Assembly (NCBI GenBank): GCA_030141605.1
Contig: JAQGDQ010000620.1
Span: 1-64,000, forward strand
Source of the DNA: Tubiluchus corallicola
Lineage: Eukaryota; Priapulida; Priapulimorpha; Priapulimorphida; Tubiluchidae
Direction: 5' to 3'
Length of the DNA stretch: 64,000 nucleotides
Shown: in pieces, positions 9,701 to 19,070 of the stretch
How the letters are laid out: the number at the start of each line of letters is the position of its first letter
Position numbering within the stretch: the first letter of the stretch is position 1
Notes under the pieces: generated by a model
Seen by the model: the letters and a program-made list of their open reading frames with translations, nothing else
What the model was told of the DNA's origin: nothing
Databases searched by the model: none
Position numbers and translations under genes: made by a program

Positions 9701-12700
9701 GCCTGTTTCAGAGTTTTTTGCAATTTGTCATTCTCATCCCTGTAACGTAGAGTACAGAAATTTGCCAAGTTGTTTTAAATTCGTGGTAGAAATATTGATG
9801 AGAAACAGCCAGTGTTCCTGATCAGCAGCGTAAAATTTGTAAACTTATTTTAGGATAGAGGAATTCGCATTGCTGACCTCACAGACAAAGAAATGCGGCA
9901 AGCTGTCGATGGTGAAAAAGACGATTGCGATTTCCCCATGTTGGCCGCTCTGGAAACTCATCATCCGTCTGGGGTCAAAGTTCACCAGAATGAAGGGGGT
10001 AACCTCCATTGGCCGGTGATGTTCATGTATCCGGAGTACAAAGAGATGGACTTTATCGAATCGTTTCACGAAAAAGCACGGTGTGTATCAACTGAATTTT
10101 GAATAAGCTTTTTCATAGTTCCAGCGATTGATGATGATCGTGAAAAGGTCAAAGGTTAAATGTACCAGACAACGCACTTGTGTACACTTGACAACGCCTG
10201 ATAAAAGCAAGCAAGCAAAGACAAAGTATTTCATTTATTTCGAAATATTTTTTGTTTTCATAGTAGTCTGTTTTGCAAAAATGATTTTGGTTCGGTTTCG
10301 TCTCCGTATTGATTTCTCATGTTTCATAAATTTCCGTTTCGGTAACATCCGTGGCTACAGTAGAAATTGCGCAGCAGCGAGGCGGTTCATTTTGCAGTAA
10401 AATCTTTTACAGTCGATTTTAAATCTTAACGATATTTATTAATCTGTCAGATTTTATTCAATTGTGTTTTATTCATTTGTACAGGTTTATTGACCATGTG
10501 AATGAAATGTTTGGTGATCGCACTCAAGTGCCGTGGGATCAGGAGCAGAAGTATATTCCAGATAAATTATCGGTGAGTTACTTGCTATAATGTTTTGGGA
10601 GGGATGTTAACAGTAATGATACGGACCCATAATTATCTATTATCACGTCGATACGAGAAGTTAGTTTTTATCGTTATTGTATGGATATTATTGTAGGAAT
10701 GTTGTTATATCTGCTTGATATCCGTAATTCTAACTCTTTAAACATCTTTAAATCTCGACTCAAGAATCACCCGTGTTTTAATAAGCGGCCTACTTACTTT
10801 TCAAGCGGTCTACTTACTTTTCAAGTGGTCTACTTACTTTTCAAGTGGTCTACTTACTTTTCAAGTGGCCTACCTACTTTTCAAGTGGTCTACTTACTTT
10901 TCAAGCGGTCTACTTACTTTTCAAGCGGTCTACTTACTTTTCAAGTGGTCTACTTACTTTTCAAGCGGCCTACTTACTTTTCAAGCGGGCTACTTACTTT
11001 TCAAGCGGGCTACTTACTTTTCAAGCGGGCTACTTACTTTTCAAGCGGGCTACTTACTTTTCAAGCGGGCTACTTACTTTTCAAGAGGCTTACTTACTTT
11101 TCAAGTGGTCTACTTACTTTTCAAGTGGTCTACTTACTTTTCAAGTGGTCACTTACTTTTCAAGTGGTCTACTTACTTTTCAAGCGGCCTACTTACTTTT
11201 CAAGTGGTCTACTCACTTTTCAAGTGGTCTACTTATTTTTCAAGTGGTCTACTTACTTTTCAAGAGGCTTACTTACCTTTCAAGTGGTCTACTTACTTTT
11301 CAAGTGGTCTACTTACTTTTCAAGCGTCCTACTTACTTTTCAAGTGGTCTACTTACTTTTCAAGTGGTCTACTTACTTTTCAAGTGGTCTACTTACTTTT
11401 CAAGTGGTCTACTTACTTTTCAAGCGGCCTACTTACTTTTCAAGTGGTCTACTTACTTTTCAAGTGGTCTACTTACTTTTCAAGTGGCCTACTTACTTTT
11501 CAAGTGCTCACTTACTTTTCAAGTGGTCTACTTACTTTTCAAGCGGCCTACTTACTTTTCAAGCGGTCTACTTACTTTTCAAGTGGTCTACTTACTTTTC
11601 AAGTGGCCTACCTACTTTTCAAGTGGTCTACTTACTTTTCAAGCGGCCTACTTACTTTTCAAGCGGGCTACTTAATTTTCAAGCGGCCTACTTACTTTTC
11701 AAGTGTTACTGGAAAATCATCTGTACACCATACTAGAATGAGAGTTGGTTTTTGTCAACTTAATTATGATTTATACTTCAGAAAATGTAAAAATTACGAC
11801 GGGTCGCTAGTATCACCTAGTTGTCAATGTGGTTCTACTTATGAAACAGTCGGTCATTACTTAATTATCTACCCTTTTTACCACCAAGCCAGACGCGACT
11901 TATTTACAAATCTCTGCCCTCTTTTGTCAGCTTTTAACATCAATGTTTACAGTCTTGCATCAAATGAACTTGTACGTTTGTTCCTGCACAGGAACCATAT
12001 TCTAGATAATTTTGTGAACACTCAAATTTTTTGTTTTAGTGCAGTCTTTTTCTTCAAACACCAAACACTTTAAATAGTATTAACTTTGTTACTCTTATTA
12101 CATAGTAATGTTCATATTTATTGCAACATTTTTTGTACATTGTGGTCACCATTGTTCTGCATCTGTCTAGCGTTTCGCTCCCACTAGGGGAGAACATATT
12201 ACAGTTGTACAACTATCTGTTTCAAACCTAGTTTGATATTACATTCTCAACAAATTATGTTTAAACTAATGTAGTTACAGCTTCAAAAATATACATTTCT
12301 TGTCTATAAAACTTAGCAATTGTTTCTAATAGTAGAATCATTACCTTTGAAAGTTAATTAATGACAACTGAACACAGCTATTGCTTACGTCACAAAGTAA
12401 CCAAGTTTGTGCAATAGTAGGCATCTTCCCTGCATATCAAGCACATCTGAGTAAGCAAAGATTGCTACAAGACGCTGATGTGATGTCGTGAAAATGAGCT
12501 CTGCGTCACACTGACGTCACTGCAGTTCATGATCATGCTTATCACGGTACAGCGCCTATTTGTCGGCCACGCGAATGTGACAAAGGCACCTTTGCCAATC
12601 TTTGTGGATTCACTGAATTGCATGTAGCTTTGAAATTTTAACAAAATTTGACTGTCCAAAGTCATTATTATTTAATCTAAGCTTTTACTTAAAAAAAGCT

Positions 12701-13450
12701 GTTGTAGTTTTCAATACTTTAGAGCATAATTTATTTTGAACTTGTGTCTACACAATTGTCCGGTTTTCCCTTAACTGTTTTACTGGAATTTATCCTGGTA
12801 TCTTCCTTTACACATCCACATTAGTTTTAACATACAAGTTGAGTGGGGGTATGGTCATATATCTTCAGTGATAGTAAGTAGTTCTTCTTTTGTATTGTTG
12901 TTCTTCTTGTTCTTGTTGTTCTAACGTTGGCAGTGCACTGTTACTCTTGCTTTAACTTTTCTTCATTTTTGTCAATTGTTTCTACATCTGATTAGGTGCG
13001 AGTTGATGAACTTGTTGTGCAACAAAAAATCAATAATTTTGCAATCCACGTAAACAGATCAAAACTTTCAAGTTATAGAGAAGCTGTTAATCGCATTTTC
13101 TATATTGGCGTAGGTTTACTTTGAGGATAGAAGCACGGAAGAATTGATACCGGTAGAGACGAGTCAAACACTGGGAGCCATTTTAAAATACAAAAGGTAA
13201 TTTTTGTTTCCTGTAGTTATTTAATTCAGTGCAGGAATTGCGGGAAAATTTAATGTGGCCCGGCTAGTCAGATAATTTGCACACCCCTGTTCTACACAAA
13301 AAACAACTGATCTTTTTTAAATGAAAACGTTGGTAGATTCATTAGGAAGTTTGTCAGAATGTTTTAGACATACTTTGCATAATGATGAACACTTTTCTTT
13401 TTAGGTATACAGTGTACAATGGAACACCCACGTTCCTACTGCTCGTGTAA
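6716..13450 (+). CDS. TTC4: TTC4, TPR co-chaperone of Hsp90/Hsp70 (5' part not found)
   Basis: Exons with consensus GT-AG borders and matching phases: 6716-6840, 8077-8163, 9854-10080, 10485-10572, 13114-13196 and 13405-13450. Together they encode 217 residues. They start in the last TPR motif (GALCCLKLKLPDEAVTWCD), pass through a basic helix (KVLERDKRKEIVKKRKEK), and enter the C-terminal 'wheel' domain shared with yeast Cns1 (LHWPVMFMYPEYKEMDFIE, FIDHVNEMFG, PWDQEQKYIPDKL, VYFEDRSTEELIPV, YTVYNGTPTFLLLV). TTC4/Cns1 bridges Hsp90 and Hsp70 in client folding. Two things are odd. The exons for the N-terminus and the first TPRs (roughly 150 residues) are not recognisable upstream. And the frame ends in TAA at 13448-13450 although the next 16 codons still resemble the conserved TTC4 tail. 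It may be a working gene with readthrough or a recent lesion, or a decaying copy. Confidence 0.85.
7028..7430. mobile_element. MITE family M1, complete copy with inverted ends
   Basis: The left end (7032-7080: TTCCAGCGATTGATGG..., then AAAGGTCAAAGGTTAA) is repeated in inverted form at 7376-7430. This gives terminal inverted repeats of about 45 bases around a 400-base, non-coding body in a TTC4 intron. Single-ended copies of the same family lie at 10108-10200, 13540-13715 and 13785-13970. Confidence 0.7.
7505..7961 (+). repeat. 5S-like repeat with a 127-bp tandem duplication
   Basis: TTAAGCAAT...ATGGGTGACC at 7713-7752 resembles the 5S rRNA internal promoter region (box A to box C). A 127-bp unit starting at 7714 is repeated from 7841 to about 7961. 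Each copy ends in a near-perfect hairpin (TACCTCAT-TTT-ATGAGGTA at 7783-7801 in the first). A shorter AGTTAAGCAATC match is at about 7550. It is probably a decayed 5S-derived SINE; no full 5S gene is present. Confidence 0.4.
8215..8910 (-). repeat. Dispersed repeat family X, copy A
   Basis: The same roughly 700-base non-coding sequence occurs in opposite orientation at 21885-22340 (partial) and 23810-24430. Shared landmarks are AAAATATTCCGCGAGCGT, GCACTAGTGCCT, TTTTTGTGCAACGCATTT and CTTTTCACGTAAG. It is probably a DNA-transposon derivative; I could not fix its ends. Confidence 0.7.
8920..9550. repeat. Inverted pair of a mariner-like element fragment
   Basis: The left half (8920-9225) and right half (9270-9550) carry the same segments in opposite orientation: TAACTCCGCATAATTGACTC on the left and GTGCGGAGTTATTCGAGTCA on the right, with ACTAGCGGTCAACTCGCG against its diverged inverse. 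The same internal sequence is found in the elements at 27684-28106, 54840-55214 and 57574-58243. The arrangement would fold into a long hairpin in RNA or single-stranded DNA. Confidence 0.55.
9635..9710. other. GC-rich island in AT-rich intron
   Basis: An abrupt G/C-rich stretch with hairpin potential (AAGGGGGCTTTGCCCCTCAA and CCCCATTGGGGG) that differs sharply from the surrounding intron. It looks like the tip of an unidentified transposon. No coding function was seen. Confidence 0.35.
10108..10200 (+). mobile_element. MITE family M1, partial copy
   Basis: It starts TTTTTCATAGTTCCAGCG and matches the left end of the complete copy at 7028, through GTGTACACTTGACAACGCCT. It lies just behind the third recognised TTC4 exon. 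Confidence 0.65.
10684..12075 (+). mobile_element. 3' end of a non-LTR retrotransposon (LINE) ORF2, interrupted by a minisatellite
   Basis: 10700-10790 encodes RNSNSLNIFKSRLKNHPCF, the usual 'SLN-FK--LK' stretch near the end of LINE ORF2. After the array, 11706-12070 resumes with VHHTRMRVGFCQLNYDLYF and CQCGSTYETVGHYLI-YPFYHQARRDLF. This is the C-x-C-G...E-T-x-x-H-x-L...P-x-Y...R-x-x-L signature of the C-terminal zinc-knuckle-like region. The intervening 0.9 kb is a 20-bp array. The element is 5'-truncated, with no reverse-transcriptase domain here, and it lies in a TTC4 intron. Confidence 0.75.
10782..11706 (+). repeat. 20-bp minisatellite, about 46 copies
   Basis: The unit is TACTTACTTTTCAAGTGGTC with sparse variants (CGGTC, CGGCC, CGGGC, AGGCT). 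Because 20 is not a multiple of 3 and no phase has a stop, all three plus frames stay open for hundreds of codons; these are not genes. One frame of the unit reads PTYFSSG, which continues the LINE protein in front of it. Confidence 0.95.
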
Positions 13451-13501
13451 GGTTCTGCGTTCCAGAGGGAATTTTTGAAACGACATACTTTGATAAGATA
13501 G
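13451..13501 (+). other. Conserved TTC4 C-terminal tail after an in-frame TAA
   Basis: Directly after the TAA and in the same frame the sequence reads GSAFQREFLKRHTLIR, then TAG. The pattern F-L-x-x-V-x-x-S-x-F-x-x-x-F-L runs across the stop without a gap and fits the end of vertebrate TTC4, which also ends in I-R. The codons therefore look like the true C-terminus, separated by one stop codon. Confidence 0.7.
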
Positions 13502-13539
13502 TGTGTTATTATTAAACGTGTAAGAACACGTCTTTGATA

Positions 13540-13970
13540 ACCTTTTCATAGTTTCAGAGATTGATGAGGGTCGTGAAAAGGTCAAAGGTTAAGTGTACCG
13601 GACAACGCACTTGTGTACACTTGACAACGCCTCGTAGTTGTGATAGTAACAGTTTTAACAGCTAACCAGAACCTTACCTAGTTTGTTTTTTCTTGTTCTC
13701 AAGCAAGTTTTTATTATGACGTGTGTGTGTTTACCTAAAACTACCTTACTTGATGCTATAAATTCGCATATAGTATTAAAGACAAAACTTTTTCATAGTT
13801 CCAACGATTGATGATGATCGTAAAAAGGTCAAAGGTTAAGTGTACCATACAACGCACTTATGTACACTTGACAATGCCTCCTAGCTCATGCTATTGAGAT
13901 AGTAACAGTTTTAACAGCTAGATAGAACCGTACCTAGTTCATTTTTTCTTATATTATCAACGAAGTTTTA
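13540..13970 (+). mobile_element. Two partial MITE M1 copies in tandem
   Basis: Copies at 13540-13715 and 13785-13970, each from the TTTTTCATAGTT end or close to it through GTGTACACTTGACAA and AACAGTTTTAACAGCTA. They lie just past the TTC4 stop and probably form part of its 3' flank. Confidence 0.65.
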
Positions 13971-16026
13971 TGATATGTGTGTTTACCTAAAACTACCTTA
14001 CCTGATACAATCAATTCGCGTATATAAACATAAAACTTTTCGTATAGGTAATATAACCATGAGAGCAAAGGTAAACACAATCTATGGTAATTCTCAATGT
14101 CTATTATTGCAGAAGTACAAGCCTAATTGTTTGTAAACCAGAAATTAACAAACATCTTTGACTTTTGTAAGTTTTTGTAGAAAAAGAGGTTTTGAAAGAA
14201 TGTTCAATGTGTGTTGTAAATACGTACGTTGTCTAGCTGAGCAGGTAGATGGCAGCATCGTTGTACATCTTTAAAGTTTTTTTTAAGTTTCTGTCACACA
14301 TACCACGTGTAGACAAGCTGAACACTTTAGAATTAGACTCTATACAAGATTGCATAGATGTGTATGTATTAATGAAACTCTTTATAATGCTAATTTAATG
14401 CCAATTTTTTTTGCAATTCCAAAGCAGGCCATATGAAGAGCTTTGACTGTATTTGGTTTAGTTTAACCTTGTACTGACTTTATGCGAAGGCAACGGTGAT
14501 TGAATCCGAGTGCAAGCCCTATTGTTCGCTATTGTGTGAAAATATGTAACGCCTAGTTAACATTGATCGCGGCTATTTGACTTCGGAACAGGCTAGTCCT
14601 ACTGGGCCAAGTGTCAAACAAATTAGCTTCACATGTGTTAGTCAACAGCCCGCAAATTCATTGGGTTGATTCGAGCTAATAATTTTGCTCTGTGTTACTT
14701 AAAATGTTGCAAAACTGCCAAAACACGTTAAATCACGAAGTTATTGGTTTCTGTGATTATGAACTCAATGTATGTCTTGCATAGATGTGAGACAATGAAT
14801 AAATATGAGCAGAAAATGGTAGCAATGAGCGCTAATACTCTGTTGTCCAGTCTTAAGCAGGCCATTTGTTACAAATGACGGAGTTTTCCAATGCCAATTT
14901 TAGTGCCAAAAACGAGCAGACTTGATTATTAACACGGAAATATTCTGCGTTATTGTCTACTGCACACCTCTCTCACTCCCGATACATGATGCAACAGATC
15001 AGTAGTTTTGTCAGCTGCCGGAAGAGATACCTAGCGATGGACAAATGCTGCATTTGTTATTAGTTAATTGATCAGTGGCCGGATTCAACCTGCGTGCTTT
15101 CGTGTGAAGTCAGTCTGGGCCACGCAGCACATGGTCATAGTTTCGATGTAAACGTGTTGCTAGACATATGCCAGTTATTTCTGTATGACGTTGGCCATAT
15201 TCATTACTCATGTTTTTGTGTGATAAATAAAGCAGTTTAGTTTTTTTGGAATTCCTGGTTATGAAAACAAACGTTTTGCTTTTACGGAGACAAAGGTAAT
15301 TATTTCGGCACAAAATTTTTGTTCCTACCTTGAAAATGTTTAATGAAATTCAAACAAATTGCTGATATCAAACATGAGAATCTGCCATTGAACATTAATA
15401 CACAAATTATGTAAATTTATACACGAGTGAAACTTTTTTCATAAAAACGATCAACATGGCTAAACTAGAGACAAAACAGTAATAATTTAACTTTAATTAT
15501 TGATAGACTATTACACTAAGACTTAGCAATATGAGTAAAAAACAGTTTTGAGTGTAACAATCAACATACTTGCATCTCTAAAAACAGAATATTTTCACAG
15601 TTGAATTGTGATATGTGTGAAGAGTTTTGCTCAAAATGTTGATTTAGAGTTAAAGAGAAAATTTACAATATTTCAACAATAAGGCATACAATTGATAAAT
15701 CAGATACAAATAGTAACAGCATTTTAGATTCGAATGAAGGGAACTGTCGCGATGCATATGAAACGGCAAGCAAACATACTGAATCATAACAATACGCCAA
15801 GCAACTCGGATATCATTACACCCCTCTCTTCTCAAACTTTTTGTTCGTTTTCATGAGAAAGAGGTAAAGAAATGAGTATGGAAGGCCTCCAGTGAGCGAC
15901 ACAACAATAAGAATTGTAGCTTCTTGTACAACGTGTAAAACATCAACACATTTTGCGTGTGCATCATTGAAATACAATGAAAACAGCAGCACTGTGGCAA
16001 CTTGCCAACAGTGTATGGTAGTGACA
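13971..16026. other. Gap between convergent TTC4 and ACO2 genes
   Basis: AT-rich, with no exon recognised on either strand. Short open frames here have no recognisable motif. Confidence 0.4.
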
Positions 16027-16080
16027 AAAGTTAAGCAATACTGAGCCTGCTTTAATTAACGGATGGATGACTGCCGTGCT
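16027..16080 (+). repeat. 5S rRNA-like fragment (5S-derived SINE?)
   Basis: AAGTTAAGCAATACTGAGCC...GGATGGATGACTGCCGTGCT keeps the order and approximate spacing of 5S rRNA box A (AAGCTAAGC...) and box C (GGATGGGAGACCGCC). It is too short and too diverged to be a 5S gene. It shares its start with the repeat at 7713. Confidence 0.45.
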
Positions 16081-16577
16081 ATTTTCGACTATTTACTTTT
16101 TTGGAGAATGAACTATATGCATTCAAACATGACTCGTACCTTTACTTAGCGTCTCATCTTAGAGGATTACCTTTCATAACAAGCTAGATACCGATCCCCC
16201 CACAGTCATCTTACATTCGGTAGGCCCTGTCAGTGACTGTTGGATCCTGGCTTACTGGCAAACTGTATAAAAAACTAATGCTGCCTGATCATGATGATAC
16301 TAAAAGCATTTCACATATTCTGTCTGGGCAAAACAGTTTGAATACGTCGCATGTTAGAAGCATTTAAACTGGGTTTGCTCATTGTGTGACATGTGAATGT
16401 TCTAACAGTGAAAATTCAATTATCATTTGTGCCTCTGTAAAAAAACAAGAGAGCCGCCAAGATAGTATTCTATTCTGTTGATAATCTACCGCACATTTTA
16501 TCTGTAACATACTTTTCTTTTGTTAGAAAAGGTGTGTCCGGTGCCTGCAAAAAAGCAGTTTGGGTGGCTCTTCTGAA

Positions 16578-16763
16578 GTGCAGCGCGTGGCAATGAAGCT
16601 CGTATTTGTGCTAGCAGTTTATTGTTCAGTGTTTGAAGATTTCCGCCATGTGATTCAATGCACTGCTGGAGTGCAGCGCATGACAATGAAGCTCGTATTT
16701 GTGCTAGCAGTTTATTGTTCAGTGTTTGAAGATTTCCGCCATGTGATTCAATGCGCTACCGGC
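16578..16763 (-). repeat. 93-bp tandem duplication of the ACO2 3' end
   Basis: 16671-16763 holds the last codons of ACO2 ([11 protein letters not shown]), the TGA and an AATAAA. 16578-16670 is a near-identical copy lying directly downstream in the 3' UTR, so the stop codon and poly(A) signal are both present twice. Confidence 0.9.
16618..16716 (-). promoter_or_regulatory. Two ACO2 poly(A) signals
   Basis: AATAAA on the minus strand at 16711-16716 begins only two bases after the ACO2 TGA. The duplicated copy at 16618-16623 is about 95 bases further downstream. Use of the first would give an extremely short 3' UTR. Confidence 0.55.
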
Positions 16764-19070
16764 ACGAAACCATTTAATCTGTTGCTCATTAAACGAGTGA
16801 TCAAGTTCTATGGTTTCCTCGCTTTCGTCTTCGTGTTTCAACTTGCACTGCAATTTCTTTCCCGGCGCGAGCGAGTCTAAACCGATCAACGATATCCTAT
16901 CCGAAGGTTGTATCTTGTCGTAATCTGTCGAGTTTACGAATGTGAGAGGCAGCATTCCCTGTTTCTTCAAGTTTGTTTCGTGAATTCTGGCAAAACTTTT
17001 CACGATGATGGCACGACCGCCCAGATGACGCGGTTCTAATGCAGCGTGCTCTCTGCTGCTTCCCTCCCCGTAGTTCTCATCCCCGATGACCACCCACGGC
17101 GTTCCCTGAGCTTTGTAGTGCCGGGCGGTTTCTGGAACGGACCCCCATTGACCCGTCTGTCGATTCTTCACTTTGTTCGCTTCTCCATTCTCCGCATTTA
17201 TTGCACCGATTAACAAGTTATTGGAAATATTATCCAAATGTCCTCGATACTTCAGCCAAGGCCCGGCTGCACTAATGTGATCGGTTGTGCATTTTCCTTT
17301 GGTCTTGATCAGAACAGCCATATCTGTCAGATCTTTTCCGTCCCATTTTGGGAAGCCTGCCAAAAGCTGTAATCTCTTGCTACTCGGGTCGACGTCGACG
17401 TGGACAGAAGATCTGTCCGTTGGTGGTGCCTGGTAGGTATCAACACCGGGATCAAAACCTTTCGTGGGAAGCTCGTCCCCAAATGGAGACTCGAGTTTAA
17501 ACTTTTTCATGTCGCCACCCATTAGTTCATCCCTTTCCGGATCAAAGTCTATAGTACCAGCTATCACGAGTGCAGTAACGATTTCTGGAGAGGCTACGAA
17601 CGCGTGAGTCGCAGGATTGGCATCATTGCGTCCAGTAAAGTTACGATTGTACGATGTCACTATTGTGTTCTTCTCTCCTTTTTTGACATCTTTCCTGTCC
17701 CATTGACCGATGCACGGTCCACACGCATTAGCCAACACCGTACCACCAAACTCTGTGAAAACTTGTGTTAAGGAATCTCGTTCCATTGTGGCTCTAATCT
17801 GCTCCGACCCGGGCGTAATCGTGAAAGCGCTCTTAGCTTTCAACCCGCGTTTCATCGCTTGCTTAGCAATAGACGCGGCCCGAGTCATGTCCTCGTAACT
17901 ACTGTTTGTGCAACTACCGATCAGTCCAACTTTCATTTCAAGTGGCCAATCATTTGCCTTCGCAGTTTCTCCCAATTTATCTATTGGATGTGCCAGATCT
18001 GGAGTAAAAGGTCCGTTCACATGAGGCTTTAGTTCGCCAAGATTAATCTCTATAACTTGGTCGTAGTCACAGTCATCGTCGGGTTTTAGCAAGTCACGAT
18101 TTTCCATAGCAAGATCACCAATTAGCTGCCTCCCTGTAGCTTTGAGGTAATCGTACATTCGATGATTGAAGGGAAACACAGACGTTGTAGCACCAATTTC
18201 TGCACCCATGTTACATATTGTGCCCATTCCTGTGCATGAGATTGAATCTACCCCGGGACCAAAGTATTCTACTATTGCCCCCGTCCCACCTTTAACTGTG
18301 AGAATACCAGCAAGTTTTAATATGACGTCCTTCGGTGCTGTCCAGCCACTTAACTTTCCTTCTAACTTAACTCCGATAACCTTCGGACACTTTAACTCCC
18401 ACGGAAGATCAGCCATAACGTCGACGGCATCCGCACCACCCACACCAATGCACAACCCGCCTAGGCCACCACCGTTTGGCGTGTGACTGTCTGTGCCAAT
18501 CAGCAACACACCAGGGTATGCGTAATTTTCTAAAATAATTTGGTGTATGATTCCACTACCAGGTTTCCAGAATCCGACGCCATATTTGGCTCCAGCAGTT
18601 GATAAAAAGTTGTATACTTCGGCGTTGACGTCTTTTGCTCGCGCCAAATCCTTCTCACCGCCTACTTGAGCTTCAATAAGATGATCACAATGGATAGTTG
18701 ATGGAACAGCCGCCTTATCGAGACCGCTGCTTATGAACTGTAACATTGCCATTTGTGCAGTAGCATCTTGCATAGCAACGCGATCCGGTCGCAACAGAAG
18801 ATAACTTTGACCTCTGACGATCTCTTGTGATTCTGGATGATCTATATGCCCATAGAGAATTTTTTCAGATAAAGTTAGTGGCCTGTTTAGTCGGTTTTTG
18901 ACAATATCAATCTTTTTTCTTAGGGTATCGTATGACAAAAATTTGTCTTGTTCAAATTTGCTAATAGGAACTTTTTGAGCTGCTACAACACTTGAAGCAA
19001 AATGTCGTGCTTGATACAAACGTGTGCACCAAATCCTGTGGCACATCAACCGCATGTGGACTGCCATCAT
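16719..19070 (-). CDS. ACO2: Mitochondrial aconitate hydratase
   Basis: 783 residues (human ACO2 is about 780) in a single exon. It converts citrate to isocitrate through cis-aconitate in the mitochondrial matrix. The three cysteines that hold the 4Fe-4S cluster are present ([10 protein letters not shown], and both in [11 protein letters not shown]). So are [12 protein letters not shown], the [14 protein letters not shown] histidine/aspartate region and the catalytic serine/arginine loop [20 protein letters not shown]. The arginine-rich N-terminus ([20 protein letters not shown]) fits a mitochondrial presequence. The start is the ATG at 19070, with a second ATG adjacent. Upstream in-frame codons lack an ATG and contain a good 3' splice site (TTTTACTACAG, with the exon starting at 19089), so a 5' UTR exon or spliced leader probably joins 19 bases before the ATG. 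It is head-to-head with TNPO1. Confidence 0.97.
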   Translation of the reverse strand: MMAVHMRLMCHRIWCTRLYQARHFASSVVAAQKVPISKFEQDKFLSYDTLRKKIDIVKNRLNRPLTLSEKILYGHIDHPESQEIVRGQSYLLLRPDRVAMQDATAQMAMLQFISSGLDKAAVPSTIHCDHLIEAQVGGEKDLARAKDVNAEVYNFLSTAGAKYGVGFWKPGSGIIHQIILENYAYPGVLLIGTDSHTPNGGGLGGLCIGVGGADAVDVMADLPWELKCPKVIGVKLEGKLSGWTAPKDVILKLAGILTVKGGTGAIVEYFGPGVDSISCTGMGTICNMGAEIGATTSVFPFNHRMYDYLKATGRQLIGDLAMENRDLLKPDDDCDYDQVIEINLGELKPHVNGPFTPDLAHPIDKLGETAKANDWPLEMKVGLIGSCTNSSYEDMTRAASIAKQAMKRGLKAKSAFTITPGSEQIRATMERDSLTQVFTEFGGTVLANACGPCIGQWDRKDVKKGEKNTIVTSYNRNFTGRNDANPATHAFVASPEIVTALVIAGTIDFDPERDELMGGDMKKFKLESPFGDELPTKGFDPGVDTYQAPPTDRSSVHVDVDPSSKRLQLLAGFPKWDGKDLTDMAVLIKTKGKCTTDHISAAGPWLKYRGHLDNISNNLLIGAINAENGEANKVKNRQTGQWGSVPETARHYKAQGTPWVVIGDENYGEGSSREHAALEPRHLGGRAIIVKSFARIHETNLKKQGMLPLTFVNSTDYDKIQPSDRISLIGLDSLAPGKKLQCKLKHEDESEETIELDHSFNEQQIKWFRAGSALNHMAEIFKH

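Noticed and set aside
10681-12073. Open frames of 351, 276 and 402 codons
   Set aside because: Phases of the 20-bp array joined to a degenerate LINE. No start context or gene structure.
13448-13450. A variant genetic code (TAA as sense) to explain TTC4
   Set aside because: Nothing else in the window supports it: no other recognised coding exon contains an in-frame TAA, and nuclear animal genes use the standard code.
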